64,000 nt of DNA, taken from an uncultured Prevotellaceae bacterium. Lineage in GTDB: Bacteria > Bacteroidota > Bacteroidia > Bacteroidales > Bacteroidaceae. Shown in pieces: positions 43,019-50,843 of this stretch. Position numbers and translations under genes: made by a program. Under the pieces are notes generated by a model. The model ran no database searches and was not told the origin of the DNA. It saw only the letters and a program-made list of their open reading frames with translations. Location: the NCBI GenBank assembly GCA_902778535.1, contig CACYYG010000022.1, positions 1 through 64,000 on the forward strand. The letters run 5' to 3'. Positions within the stretch are counted from its first letter, which is position 1. Each line of letters starts with the position of its first letter.

Positions 43019-45157
43019 TTACTTTTTATACAGTAGCTTTCCATTCTCGATGCAGATGCCTTTGTATGCCTTGCCCACCCGCTGCCCCGCCAGGTTGTAG
43101 ATGCCGTTGGCATTGGGGTTGACAGGAGCTGTCACCGTCGTAATGGCAGTCTGGACGGGGCGGTTCTGCACCTTTGCTGCCTCTGCCCAGGCATCGGCAT
43201 CGGTCTTGATGTCGCTGCCCAGATAATAGCCGGTGTTGGTGGGCTGGTTGTAGCCGATGTTTTGGTTCAGGCAGCTCATCCAGTAGCAGTGGTCGGTCAT
43301 CAGCCACGGGAACTTATGCGCCGTGGGGTACCATGTGGTGAATATCTTGATGTCTTTCAGCCGGGTGTTGTCGGGCAGGATGACCTCCTCGCGCCAGTCG
43401 CCCAGGATGTCGCCGTACCATGCGGGATTCGACTTTGTGCCGTTGATGAAGGTCTCCGAGTAGCGGTACATTGTGAACGTGCGTCCGTATTTGGGACTCT
43501 GGATGATATTGTCTTCGATGAGCTGGCGCGAGAGGTTGCCGTCGAACCACACGGCCATGCCGCAGCCGCCTTTCTGTCCCTTGGTGTTGATGCTGGTCTC
43601 GGTGCCGTCCTGCTTGATGTAGTTGCCCTGATAGTAGAAGAACTCGCAGCCCGGGTATTCGGGGAAGAAGTCGCCCACGAGGCATCGTCCCATGTCGTTG
43701 TCGCTGCTGCCGTCTTTCTTCCAGATGACGGCACCGTCGCGTGCATCGTGCAGTGCCACCATCGTCTTGCCGGTCTCTAAGCAGTGGAACATCTGCAGGC
43801 CTTCGCGTTCGGGCAGGAATTTTCCCACGTGGTTGGCATCGCCGTGCCCCAGACGAGTGTTCCAGAGTCCGATGCCGTCGTCGTCGACAGCCATCGAGCC
43901 ATACATCACCTCGTCGAGCCCGTCGCCGTCGAGGTCGGCCACGTTGAGCGAGTGGTTGCCCTGTGCAGCGTATGTGCTGTGCTTCTTGCCGTCCTTGCCT
44001 GTTCCCTTGTCGTTGGTGTCGAAGCGCCAGCGCCTGGTGAGCTGACCGTTGCGCCAGTCCCACGCCTCGATGACGCTATGGCCATAGACGCCACGGCCGA
44101 GGACGACGCTGGGCAGGCCCGTTTCGTCGAAGCAGCCCACGCCTACGCGGAACGAGCAGGCTCGCTTCCAGTAGTCGTCACCCCACGAGCTGCTGGTTTC
44201 GCGGTTGATGAAGTTGTCGCGTGCCAGCTCACGGCCCGTGCGTCCGTCGATGATGCTGATGAATTCCGGTCCGGCGCTGTTGTAGTGGTCCACCCATCCG
44301 GGACTGCTGCTGTTTTGGTTGCCCCATGTGCGATAGTCAATCTTTCCATCGCCGTTGGTGTCGGGAATCTGCGTGCCGTCGCCGAAGACGGTACTCTCGC
44401 AGGTGCGGATGGCCATCTCGGCACATCCGTCGCCGTCGAAGTCGGCCACGGCAAAGCTCGACGAGTTGCCCAGGATAATACCCGGCCCGCCCTTGACGCG
44501 CCATAGCAGGGTGCCGTCGAGCTTGTAGGCATCCCAGATGACAGCCCACAGGCAGTCCTGCTGCGAGTAGCTGGCGCCCGAGCCGTCGCCGACAATGTTG
44601 CCACTGGCATCCTTCACGCTCTGCAGACGCTTGACAATGATTTCAAACTCGCCGTCGCCGTCGAGGTCGCCCACGCTCACGTCGTTGGCCGTATAGACGA
44701 TTTTGGTGGTATTCTCATACACATCCTTGGTGTCGGCCAAAGGGATGGTGATGTATGGCAGGCCGCCAGACACCTGCTCCTTCGACAGGGTGTACTCGGC
44801 CAGCGTCTCGGTGCTGCCACTGTAGGTCAGGCGGTAGTGGTTGTCCATTGTCTTGCTGGCCGAACCGTCCTGAAAGCAGGTGCGGTTGCGGATGTTCGTG
44901 GCAATTTTGCGCTCAGTGGCGGTGCCGATGGAGCGATAGAGGTCGAAGCCCGTCGTGGCATCATCGCCCGGCAGCATGCGCCACGACACGAGCGTCTTGC
45001 CCGTGTGCTGCTGGTAGTCGCCCAGCGAGGCATCCTTTTTACCATTGATACTGGCCCAGAGGGCACGGTCGTCCAGACGGTTGGTCTGGGCATCAGCAGC
45101 GGCACTCATGCCCGCAACAAGTGCCAGCAGAGCCGCCCTCCAAAATGTTTTAGTCAT
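43019..45157 (-). CDS. PL11 rhamnogalacturonan lyase
   Basis: 712 residues from the ATG at 45157 (signal peptide ending ADAQ); a longer frame has no signal and overlaps the regulator gene. An N-terminal Ig-like domain (VSWRMLPGDDATTGFDLYR) precedes an eight-bladed propeller with calcium-binding DxDGDG motifs (VGDLDGDGEFE, VADFDGDGCAE, NVADLDGDGLDE) and DTNGDGKIDYRTWG, typical of family PL11. It cleaves the rhamnogalacturonan-I backbone by beta-elimination. The C-terminal IYNLAGQRVGKAYKGICIEN tail is the same type as in two other secreted proteins of this window. It lies 44 bp after the regulator gene. Confidence 0.92.
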   Translation of the reverse strand: MTKTFWRAALLALVAGMSAAADAQTNRLDDRALWASINGKKDASLGDYQQHTGKTLVSWRMLPGDDATTGFDLYRSIGTATERKIATNIRNRTCFQDGSASKTMDNHYRLTYSGSTETLAEYTLSKEQVSGGLPYITIPLADTKDVYENTTKIVYTANDVSVGDLDGDGEFEIIVKRLQSVKDASGNIVGDGSGASYSQQDCLWAVIWDAYKLDGTLLWRVKGGPGIILGNSSSFAVADFDGDGCAEMAIRTCESTVFGDGTQIPDTNGDGKIDYRTWGNQNSSSPGWVDHYNSAGPEFISIIDGRTGRELARDNFINRETSSSWGDDYWKRACSFRVGVGCFDETGLPSVVLGRGVYGHSVIEAWDWRNGQLTRRWRFDTNDKGTGKDGKKHSTYAAQGNHSLNVADLDGDGLDEVMYGSMAVDDDGIGLWNTRLGHGDANHVGKFLPEREGLQMFHCLETGKTMVALHDARDGAVIWKKDGSSDNDMGRCLVGDFFPEYPGCEFFYYQGNYIKQDGTETSINTKGQKGGCGMAVWFDGNLSRQLIEDNIIQSPKYGRTFTMYRYSETFINGTKSNPAWYGDILGDWREEVILPDNTRLKDIKIFTTWYPTAHKFPWLMTDHCYWMSCLNQNIGYNQPTNTGYYLGSDIKTDADAWAEAAKVQNRPVQTAITTVTAPVNPNANGIYNLAGQRVGKAYKGICIENGKLLYKK

Positions 45158-45201
45158 TAGTTGTAGATGTTTGTTTTTGATTCTATAGGCTGAGTGAGGT
45201 G

Positions 45202-46737
45202 CTATTTCCTGACATCGCCTGGCACCATGCCATATTCTTCCTTGAAACACTTAGTGAAGTAAGAGGGAGCAGTAAAGCCTACGGCGTAGGCCACCTCCGA
45301 GACACTCTTGTCGCTGGTCAGCAGCAACTGGTAGGCTCGGTTCAGACGGGCAGTGCGTAGCAGCTCGACGGGCGACGCTCCTGAGACGGCCTTCACTTTG
45401 CGATACAACTGCACACGGCTGAGATTCATGTCGGCAGCAAGGTCTTCCACACTCACATTGCTGTCTTCCAATCGTGACTCTATGACTTCCTTGAAGCGTG
45501 TGATGAAATGTGATACGGCAACGGGTTCGTCGTCGTCAGTGTTGTCTGATGGCTCAGATGTGTCTGAGACTTCTGACGTCACCGTGGGTTCAGAAGCAGC
45601 AGGAACGTCTTCAGGTTTAAGATTCCACAACGTATTTACCACGCGCTCGCGCTGCATGCTGACCTTCCGCAGATGATAGAGGTAGAAGAGCACAAACACC
45701 ACCACTAAAAGCGTTATGACACCTACAGCCAGCCAATTGATTAGCCGCTGCGTGTCCAGCTTGTGAAGATAGTCGTCGGCTTTGTCGTGCAGCAAATCCA
45801 GGCGATGGGCCTGCCGCATCAGTTCCTCACTCTGCATCTGCAGCACCTTGGCATTGTCGCGGGTGACGAGGGCCGACATCAGCATCGTCTCCTTCTCAAA
45901 GGGCTTCCCTTCGAGGATGCTGACGGCCAGGTCGATGATTTGGTCGCCGTGGGTGGGATAGATATACGAGGCGTCGAGCAGCGAATCGCGCACCAGCTGT
46001 ATGCCGCCGTTTTCGCCTGGCAAACCGTCGATGCCGCAGTATAACACTCCTGCCCCAAGCACCTTTCTGGCTCCCATCGCAGTACGGTCGTTTGCACCAA
46101 ACACCAAGTCTACGCGAACATCTTTATTATTAGCAAGCCACTGCTGGGTGGTCTCACGAGCGGTCGGCTCTGTCCAGTCACCCTGCAGCGAGGCCACCAC
46201 CTCAATGCCGGGCGCCTCCTTCAAGGCATCCATGAAACCGTTATGCCGCTCGATGGCTGGCGACGAGCCCTCCAGGCCTTTTATCTCCAATACTGTGCCC
46301 TCGCCGTGAAGCCGCGATACAATGTACTCGCCCATCACCCGCCCCATCTCGTAGTTGTCGGCACTGATGAAGGCAGTGTATTTTTGTGAGTTGGTCTTGC
46401 GCTCAAAGACAATGACGGGTATGCCTTGGTCGTAGGCGCGATTGATGGCGGGCGAGATGGTGCGCACCTGGTTGGGAGCCACCACCAACAGGTCGATGCC
46501 ATCGCGGATGAGACTGTCAATTTGCTGCACCTGACGCTCATCGCTGTCGTAGGCTACCGCAAACTTCAGCTCCACATTGTCATGGAAGTAGGCTCCCATC
46601 CTCAACTCAGCATTCTGCTTGTCACGCCAGATGTCATCAGAGCACTGCGACACGCCGATACGGTATTTCGTTTCCCCTCCAGAACATGAGGCAAGCATAG
46701 CTGCAACTACTATGATGAATAATATCGTCTTTCGCAT
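45202..46737 (-). CDS. LacI-type sugar-sensor / AraC one-component membrane regulator
   Basis: 511 residues. An N-terminal hydrophobic segment with a possible lipobox (ASC, Cys18) is followed by a type I periplasmic binding domain as in LacI/ribose-binding proteins (about 25-295; LLVVAPNQ, IPVIVFERK, FGANDRTAMGA, GIDG). Then come a helical linker, a single transmembrane segment (about 333-354), an acidic Ser/Thr-rich linker (about 378-405) and an AraC-type DNA-binding domain (about 410-511; MNLSRVQLYRKVKAVSG, VAYAVGFTAPSYFTKCFKEEYG). Histidine kinase and receiver domains of hybrid two-component regulators are absent. It probably controls the PL11-GH2-esterase genes downstream, or the fructan locus. 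Confidence 0.88.
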   Translation of the reverse strand: MRKTILFIIVVAAMLASCSGGETKYRIGVSQCSDDIWRDKQNAELRMGAYFHDNVELKFAVAYDSDERQVQQIDSLIRDGIDLLVVAPNQVRTISPAINRAYDQGIPVIVFERKTNSQKYTAFISADNYEMGRVMGEYIVSRLHGEGTVLEIKGLEGSSPAIERHNGFMDALKEAPGIEVVASLQGDWTEPTARETTQQWLANNKDVRVDLVFGANDRTAMGARKVLGAGVLYCGIDGLPGENGGIQLVRDSLLDASYIYPTHGDQIIDLAVSILEGKPFEKETMLMSALVTRDNAKVLQMQSEELMRQAHRLDLLHDKADDYLHKLDTQRLINWLAVGVITLLVVVFVLFYLYHLRKVSMQRERVVNTLWNLKPEDVPAASEPTVTSEVSDTSEPSDNTDDDEPVAVSHFITRFKEVIESRLEDSNVSVEDLAADMNLSRVQLYRKVKAVSGASPVELLRTARLNRAYQLLLTSDKSVSEVAYAVGFTAPSYFTKCFKEEYGMVPGDVRK

Positions 46738-46805
46738 ATTGTCTTGCCATTACATTTTTGGTTAAAAAGGTATTTGCCGTTGGGCTATTCCCCCAAAAGA
46801 CGGCA

Positions 46806-46837
46806 CAAAGATACCTAAAAATTTGTAAAGCAACAAA
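46806..46837 (-). promoter_or_regulatory. Promoter of the sensor/AraC regulator gene
   Basis: On the minus strand TTTG (46834-46837), 20 bp, TATCTTTG (46806-46813), about 69 bp before the start codon. Confidence 0.7.
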
Positions 46838-46968
46838 AAAATGGTAAAAAAGTTGTTGCTAAGCCCCGTCAACAACCGGCGGCCATCAGCCTGAATCACT
46901 TTTAGGTCTGCGATGCGGTAGGCAAAGAAAGAATCGTCTTCGTGAATAATACAGGATGAGTAAAATGT

Positions 46969-47395
46969 TTTTACAAAAGTGGCGGAAAAACAGGTCTCAA
47001 CGAGGCTGAGAATGGCTTAGAATTCACGACAGGACAATTTGTCGAAAAAAACGCGAAAATGAGAGGGGTTGGCTATTTCGTTGACTGGCAACGGCTTAGC
47101 TCATATTTCTGCTTTTCGGGAGCATCCTCGTCTTCAAAAAGGTATATCCGCGTGAAAAAAAGTCAATGCCTTTTTTTCACGCGGACCATCTTTTTGAGCA
47201 AAAACATGCCGTTCTGGAGCAAGAATTGGCCCTTTCAGAGGCTGAAAAGCTGCACAAAACCCATACGGGTGTGCAGTTCTTCAGCCACACTCATGCTCAT
47301 CCAATGACCGTCAGGCCGCAAAACACTGCCTTCCCGCTTCTATTTCACGAATTTCATTTGTAAAGAAATCGGAAATCAATTTTCTTTACATTTTT
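46969..47395. repeat. Copy 2 of the ~427-bp dispersed structured repeat
   Basis: Inverted relative to 23110-23535 and almost the same length. It keeps the 13-bp stem (47149-47161 with 47171-47183) around a 9-nt loop and the CTGCACA/TGTGCAG stem. One reading frame (plus strand here, ATG at 47059, MRGVGYFVDWQRLSSY...) stays open and alignable without indels in both copies. The rest of the gap 46838-47605 holds nothing else I recognise. Confidence 0.85.
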
Positions 47396-47605
47396 GATAG
47401 CGATATTCCCGATTTCATCACATCTGAACATCACATCTAAAAACCCGAAACCCACGAACAAAAATAAGAATCTTTTGTGTTTTTCGATGTTGAAATTAAA
47501 GTGTTATATGAATCATTCAGGCTAAATGAACGCCAAATTAACGCTCAAGTAAAGAGATTGTTGATATACCCCTTTGGTATCATACAACTTGCAAAATTCT
47601 CTTTG

Positions 47606-47677
47606 TACCCCGACCGAGAATCGAACTCGGAACTAAGCTTTAGGAGAGCCTTGTTATATCCATTTAACTATCAGGGC
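47606..47677 (-). tRNA. tRNA-Arg (anticodon CCU)
   Basis: Folds as a full cloverleaf on the minus strand: 7-bp acceptor stem beginning GCCCTGA (with G-U pairs), D stem GTTA/TAAC, anticodon stem AGGCT/AGCTT with loop CTCCTAA giving anticodon CCU, and T stem CCGAG/CTCGG with loop TTCGATT. Discriminator base A. CCA is not encoded (CAA follows), so it must be added by the CCA-adding enzyme. It reads AGG codons. Confidence 0.92.
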
Positions 47678-47716
47678 ATCAGCATGACGGCAAAAGGATG
47701 TTTGCCGTAGCGGCTG

Positions 47717-47724
47717 CAAAGGTA
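47717..47724 (-). promoter_or_regulatory. Possible -7 box of the tRNA-Arg gene
   Basis: TACCTTTG on the minus strand, 40 bp upstream of the tRNA 5' end. No clear -33 element. Confidence 0.45.
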
Positions 47725-47800
47725 CTAAAAAGATGAGAGTTAGGTGTTGAGAGTTGGGAGTTTTTTCTTTCCTGTATATTTTTTTAACGTTTATGCACCC

Positions 47801-49105
47801 TTACGACAGCAGACGGCGGGAGAAATGGTGCACAGGATACCATGCTGCGAGGAAGCTGACGGCCATCACGGTGAGGAAGACGATGACGATGTCCCATGGA
47901 TGGACGCTGACGGGATAGGCGTTGACGACGAAGGAGCCCTCCGACTGTCCCAAGGCGATGATGCCGTACGTTTGCTGCAGCCAGCAGAGCAGCAGACCGA
48001 TGAGGATGCCGATGACGGCGCCGATGACGGCGATGAGCCAGCCTTCGAGCAGGAAGATGTTCGATATTTGCTTGTCGTTGGCACCCAAAGCCCGCAGGGT
48101 ACTGACATCGTCGCGCTTGTCGATAATAAGCATTGAGAGCGAGCCGATGACGTTGAAGCTGGCCACGATGAGGATGAACGTGAGGAAGATGTAAGCCACG
48201 AGTTTCTCGATCTTCATGATGCTGAAAGTGTCGTCTTGTTGCTCGTAACGGTCACGTACGTTGTACTTCGTGCCGGCCAGTTGTTTGATGCGGCTCTTCA
48301 CGGCCTCGAAGTTGCTGCCGGGCTTCAGGCGCAGCTCCAGCGAGGAAAGAAAGCCTTGCTGGTCGAAGATGCGACGTGCAAAGCCGATGCTGGTGAGGAT
48401 GTAGCGGCTGTCGTATTTCGACTGCTGTACGCTGAAGACGACGCCAGGCGAGTAGAGGTAGGGTGCGTTGCCGTCGGACTCACGCACAAAACCGTCCTCG
48501 GGGTCGTTCACGTCAAGCTGACCCACGCGGCGTGGCGCATAGATGAAGAGGGTGTCATATTTATAGCCCATACCCAGCACCTCAGCCAGACGGATGCCGG
48601 GGATGCCGTATTGAAGTTCCGCGGCATGCAGTTCGAAACGGCCATTGCCCTGCAGGATGTTGTTGATATGGGAGAGTTGCTCGAAATTGTCCTCTACGCC
48701 CTTCACCGTTACCATTGCCTGACGGTCTTTATAGACGGCCAGCGCCTGATCCTCGACGCACTCGGTGGCCACTTCAATCTCGGGGAGCTCTCGTATGCTG
48801 GTCAGCACGGGGTCGTCGGCAGGAGCAGTCTTGCCTTCCGTAGGCGTAATCTCTATCTGCGGGTCGAAGCTGGTGAAGAGCGACGCCACGAGGTCGCTGA
48901 AGCCATTGAACACGCTCAGCGTCACCACCATCGCCATCGATGCCAAGGCAACGCCGAGCATCGAGATGCCGCTGATGATGTTGATGACATTCGTCGACTT
49001 CTTCGAGAAGAGGTAGCGCCTCGCTATGTAAAAGGAGAACCGCCCCCCTGTTCCTCCCCAAGGGAGGGGAGACTTATTACTCTTGCGGGTGTTATTGCTT
49101 GTCAT
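47801..49105 (-). CDS. LolC/LolE-type ABC transporter permease
   Basis: 434 residues. Inner membrane permease of the lipoprotein-releasing (FtsX-like) type: first helix in STNVINIISGISMLGVALAS, a periplasmic domain of about 200 residues, then three C-terminal helices including the FtsX region with IIDKRDDVSTLRALGA. In Bacteroidota a single such permease with LolD-like ATPase moves lipoproteins toward the outer membrane. The first ~22 residues are unusual: residues about 11-21 (KSPLPWGGTGG) are coded by a GC-rich dispersed repeat, placed before the normal family start FSFYIARRYLFSKK. The start overlaps the end of rbfA by 14 bp, so translation may be coupled. Confidence 0.9.
   Translation of the reverse strand: MTSNNTRKSNKSPLPWGGTGGRFSFYIARRYLFSKKSTNVINIISGISMLGVALASMAMVVTLSVFNGFSDLVASLFTSFDPQIEITPTEGKTAPADDPVLTSIRELPEIEVATECVEDQALAVYKDRQAMVTVKGVEDNFEQLSHINNILQGNGRFELHAAELQYGIPGIRLAEVLGMGYKYDTLFIYAPRRVGQLDVNDPEDGFVRESDGNAPYLYSPGVVFSVQQSKYDSRYILTSIGFARRIFDQQGFLSSLELRLKPGSNFEAVKSRIKQLAGTKYNVRDRYEQQDDTFSIMKIEKLVAYIFLTFILIVASFNVIGSLSMLIIDKRDDVSTLRALGANDKQISNIFLLEGWLIAVIGAVIGILIGLLLCWLQQTYGIIALGQSEGSFVVNAYPVSVHPWDIVIVFLTVMAVSFLAAWYPVHHFSRRLLS
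49042..49072. repeat. GC-rich repeat module inside the 5' end of the LolC/E gene
   Basis: A CCTCCCC...GGGGAGG-type palindromic core with a neighbouring run of C, of the same kind as the modules at 21661, 27441 and 27521. It is translated as PLPWGGTGG on the minus strand, extending the N-terminus of the permease. Confidence 0.7.
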
Positions 49106-49487
49106 TATTTACTGTCTCATCAGACTCCCCTTCCTTTGGTTGGGGTAGGGGGTGGGCTTTCAACAACTCATCGATGTGGTCGATGTAGTCGAGCGAGTCG
49201 TCAATGAAGAAGCGCAGCTCGGGGATGATGCGCAGCTGGTGGCGCACGCGCTGGCCCAGCGTATAGCGTATCTGGGCATTGTTGTGGTTGATGTTAGCCA
49301 GCAGTTCCTCGCCCTTTTCCGAAGGGAAGATGCTGAGGTGAGCCGTGCAGACGCCGAGGTCGGGACTGACGCGCACCTGCGTCACGCTGACCATCACGCC
49401 GTGCATCGAGCGTGTCTGTTCCTGAAATATCTGGCTGAGCTCCTTCTGCAACAGCCTTGCAATTTTGTTCTGTCTTGTCTCTTGCAT
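49092..49487 (-). CDS. rbfA: 30S ribosome-binding factor A
   Basis: 131 residues from the ATG at 49487 (MQETRQNKIARLLQKELSQIF); a 10-residue upstream extension is unlikely. RbfA is a KH-type protein that helps mature the 16S rRNA 5' region in the small subunit. Diagnostic stretches are ARLLQKELSQIF, VSVTQVRVSPDLGVCTAHLSIFP and the C-terminal FFIDDSLDYIDHIDELL. The family normally ends near there, but here about 20 more residues (AHPLPQPKEGESDETVNNDKQ) follow, the first part coded by a GC-rich repeat module at 49127-49157. It overlaps the permease gene and is probably co-transcribed with it. Confidence 0.95.
   Translation of the reverse strand: MQETRQNKIARLLQKELSQIFQEQTRSMHGVMVSVTQVRVSPDLGVCTAHLSIFPSEKGEELLANINHNNAQIRYTLGQRVRHQLRIIPELRFFIDDSLDYIDHIDELLKAHPLPQPKEGESDETVNNDKQ
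49127..49157. repeat. GC-rich repeat module inside the 3' end of rbfA
   Basis: CCCCTTCC...GGTTGGGG followed by TAGGGGGTGGG, related to the other GC-rich modules. Translated as HPLPQPKEG on the minus strand, it lengthens RbfA past its usual end. Confidence 0.6.
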
Positions 49488-49506
49488 ATTCTTTCTGTTT
49501 TTTTTT

Positions 49507-49954
49507 GAAGACAGCATTTACAACTTGAACAACCTATAGTTGTCTTTGTTGTTAGGGTTGTCGTTTTTTCTCTTTTATGAAGACAACATTTACAACATGA
49601 ACAACCTATAGTTGTCTTTGTTGTTTGAGTTGTCGTTTTTTTCTCTTTTATGAAGACAACATGAACCGCTCGAACTCTGTTCGCTTGCATGGCAAGAACA
49701 TGAACAACCTATAGTTGTCTTTGTTGTTAGGGTTGTCGTTTTTCTCTTTTATGAAGACAACATGGACCGCTCGAACTCTGTTCGCTTGCATGGCAAGAAC
49801 ATGAACAACCTAAAGTTGTCTTTGTTGTTTGAGTTGTCGTTTTCTCTTTTATGAAGACAACATGGAAAACATGAACAACCTATAGTTGTCTTTGTTGTTT
49901 GAGTTGTCGTTTTTCTCTTTTTTATGAAGTTGTCTTTGTTGTTAGGGTTGTCGT
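49507..49954. repeat. Tandem array of GACAAC/GTTGTC hairpin units
   Basis: Six units starting at 49507, 49579, 49652, 49753, 49853 and 49926 (the last is the right half only). Each has three GACAAC-like words 9 bp apart, a CTATA-type centre, then three GTTGTC-like words 9 bp apart; in the first two units word starts are 49510/519/528 | 539/548/557 and 49582/591/600 | 611/620/629. Units 3 and 4 carry an extra ~30 bp beginning with CCGCTCGAACTC. The array separates pdxK from rbfA. Confidence 0.9.
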
Positions 49955-50770
49955 TTACAATAAATCTAAGCAACGCTCAATGAAGATGCCACAGTTGTGG
50001 TCTGTGACATCGCGGTTGCGGTCAATCATCTGGCTCACCACATCCATTGCGCGGCGTGTGGCCTGCGGCAGGGGCAGCTGCTGGCCAAGGAGGCTTCCGA
50101 TGAGCACGGCCGAGAAGATGTCGCCCGTGCCGTGGAACTGACCGGGAATTTCCTCATACTCGTGGAAGAAATAGTCCTTCTGGTCGGCATCGTAGCCGCA
50201 CACCTGGTTCTTTCCGTCGATGATGCAGCTGGTGATGATGACCGAGCGGGCGCCAAGGAGCAGGATGCTGTCTAGGAGTCGCCGCGCCACATCGACGCTG
50301 ATGCCGTTCTTGCTGCACGGCACGCCGGCAAGGAAGCAGGCCTCGGTGTAGTTGGGCTTCGCCAGATGGGCCACGCTTACCATGCTGCGCATCAGCTGGA
50401 CCTGTCGTTGGTCGATGCCGTTGTATAGCTCGCCGCCGTCGCCCATCACGGGGTCAACGAAGATGGTGCAGCCCTGCGCCGCCTGTTCGCGGCAGTAGGC
50501 CTCCACCAACTCTGCCTGCTCACGGCTGAACATCAGGCCCGTCGAGATGGCATCGAAATGAAAGCCCAGATGCTTCCAGATGGGGAATGTCTCGCGCATG
50601 TAGTCCGTCGTGTCCATCTGCGTAAACTCGCCATAGTTCAGCGTGTTTGACACCAGCGCCGTAGGCAGGCAGAACGCCGGTATGCCCATGTACGACAGCA
50701 CGGGCAGCATGGCCGCCATGCCCACCTTGCCATAGCCGGCAATGTCGTTGATGAGGAGTATCTGCTTCAT
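49955..50770 (-). CDS. pdxK: Pyridoxal/pyridoxamine kinase
   Basis: 271 residues from the ATG at 50770. Ribokinase-like fold of the vitamin B6 kinase type: INDIAGYGKVGMAAMLPVLSYMG at the N-terminus, PVMGDGGELY in the middle, and the C-terminal GTGDIFSAVLIGS motif with the catalytic Asp. It would phosphorylate pyridoxal or pyridoxamine in the cytoplasm for salvage of the PLP cofactor. It lies between the aldo/keto reductase and rbfA genes, all on one strand; a GACAAC hairpin sits before it and a longer array after it. The exact substrate (PL, PN or HMP) is not certain. Confidence 0.88.
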   Translation of the reverse strand: MKQILLINDIAGYGKVGMAAMLPVLSYMGIPAFCLPTALVSNTLNYGEFTQMDTTDYMRETFPIWKHLGFHFDAISTGLMFSREQAELVEAYCREQAAQGCTIFVDPVMGDGGELYNGIDQRQVQLMRSMVSVAHLAKPNYTEACFLAGVPCSKNGISVDVARRLLDSILLLGARSVIITSCIIDGKNQVCGYDADQKDYFFHEYEEIPGQFHGTGDIFSAVLIGSLLGQQLPLPQATRRAMDVVSQMIDRNRDVTDHNCGIFIERCLDLL

Positions 50771-50783
50771 TCTTATTCTTGAA

Positions 50784-50843
50784 GACAACTCTGACAACTT
50801 GGACAACTGAGAAATGAGCGTTGTCTGTGTTGTTTTAGTTGTC
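50784..50843. repeat. Single GACAAC/GTTGTC hairpin with words on one 9-bp register
   Basis: GACAAC at 50784, 50793 and 50802, then GTTGTC, GTTGTT, GTTGTC at 50820, 50829 and 50838; even the central gap is 18 bp, twice the period. It fills the gap between the aldo/keto reductase stop and the pdxK start and overlaps the last codons of the reductase. Confidence 0.85.

Noticed and set aside
45202-46737. Reading the sensor/AraC protein as a full hybrid two-component system
   Set aside because: No histidine kinase (H-box, ATPase) or receiver sequence is present between the membrane helix and the AraC domain.
49507-49954. Possible CRISPR array
   Set aside because: Units vary from 72 to 101 bp, the between-repeat sequence is itself repeated rather than unique, and no cas genes are present.
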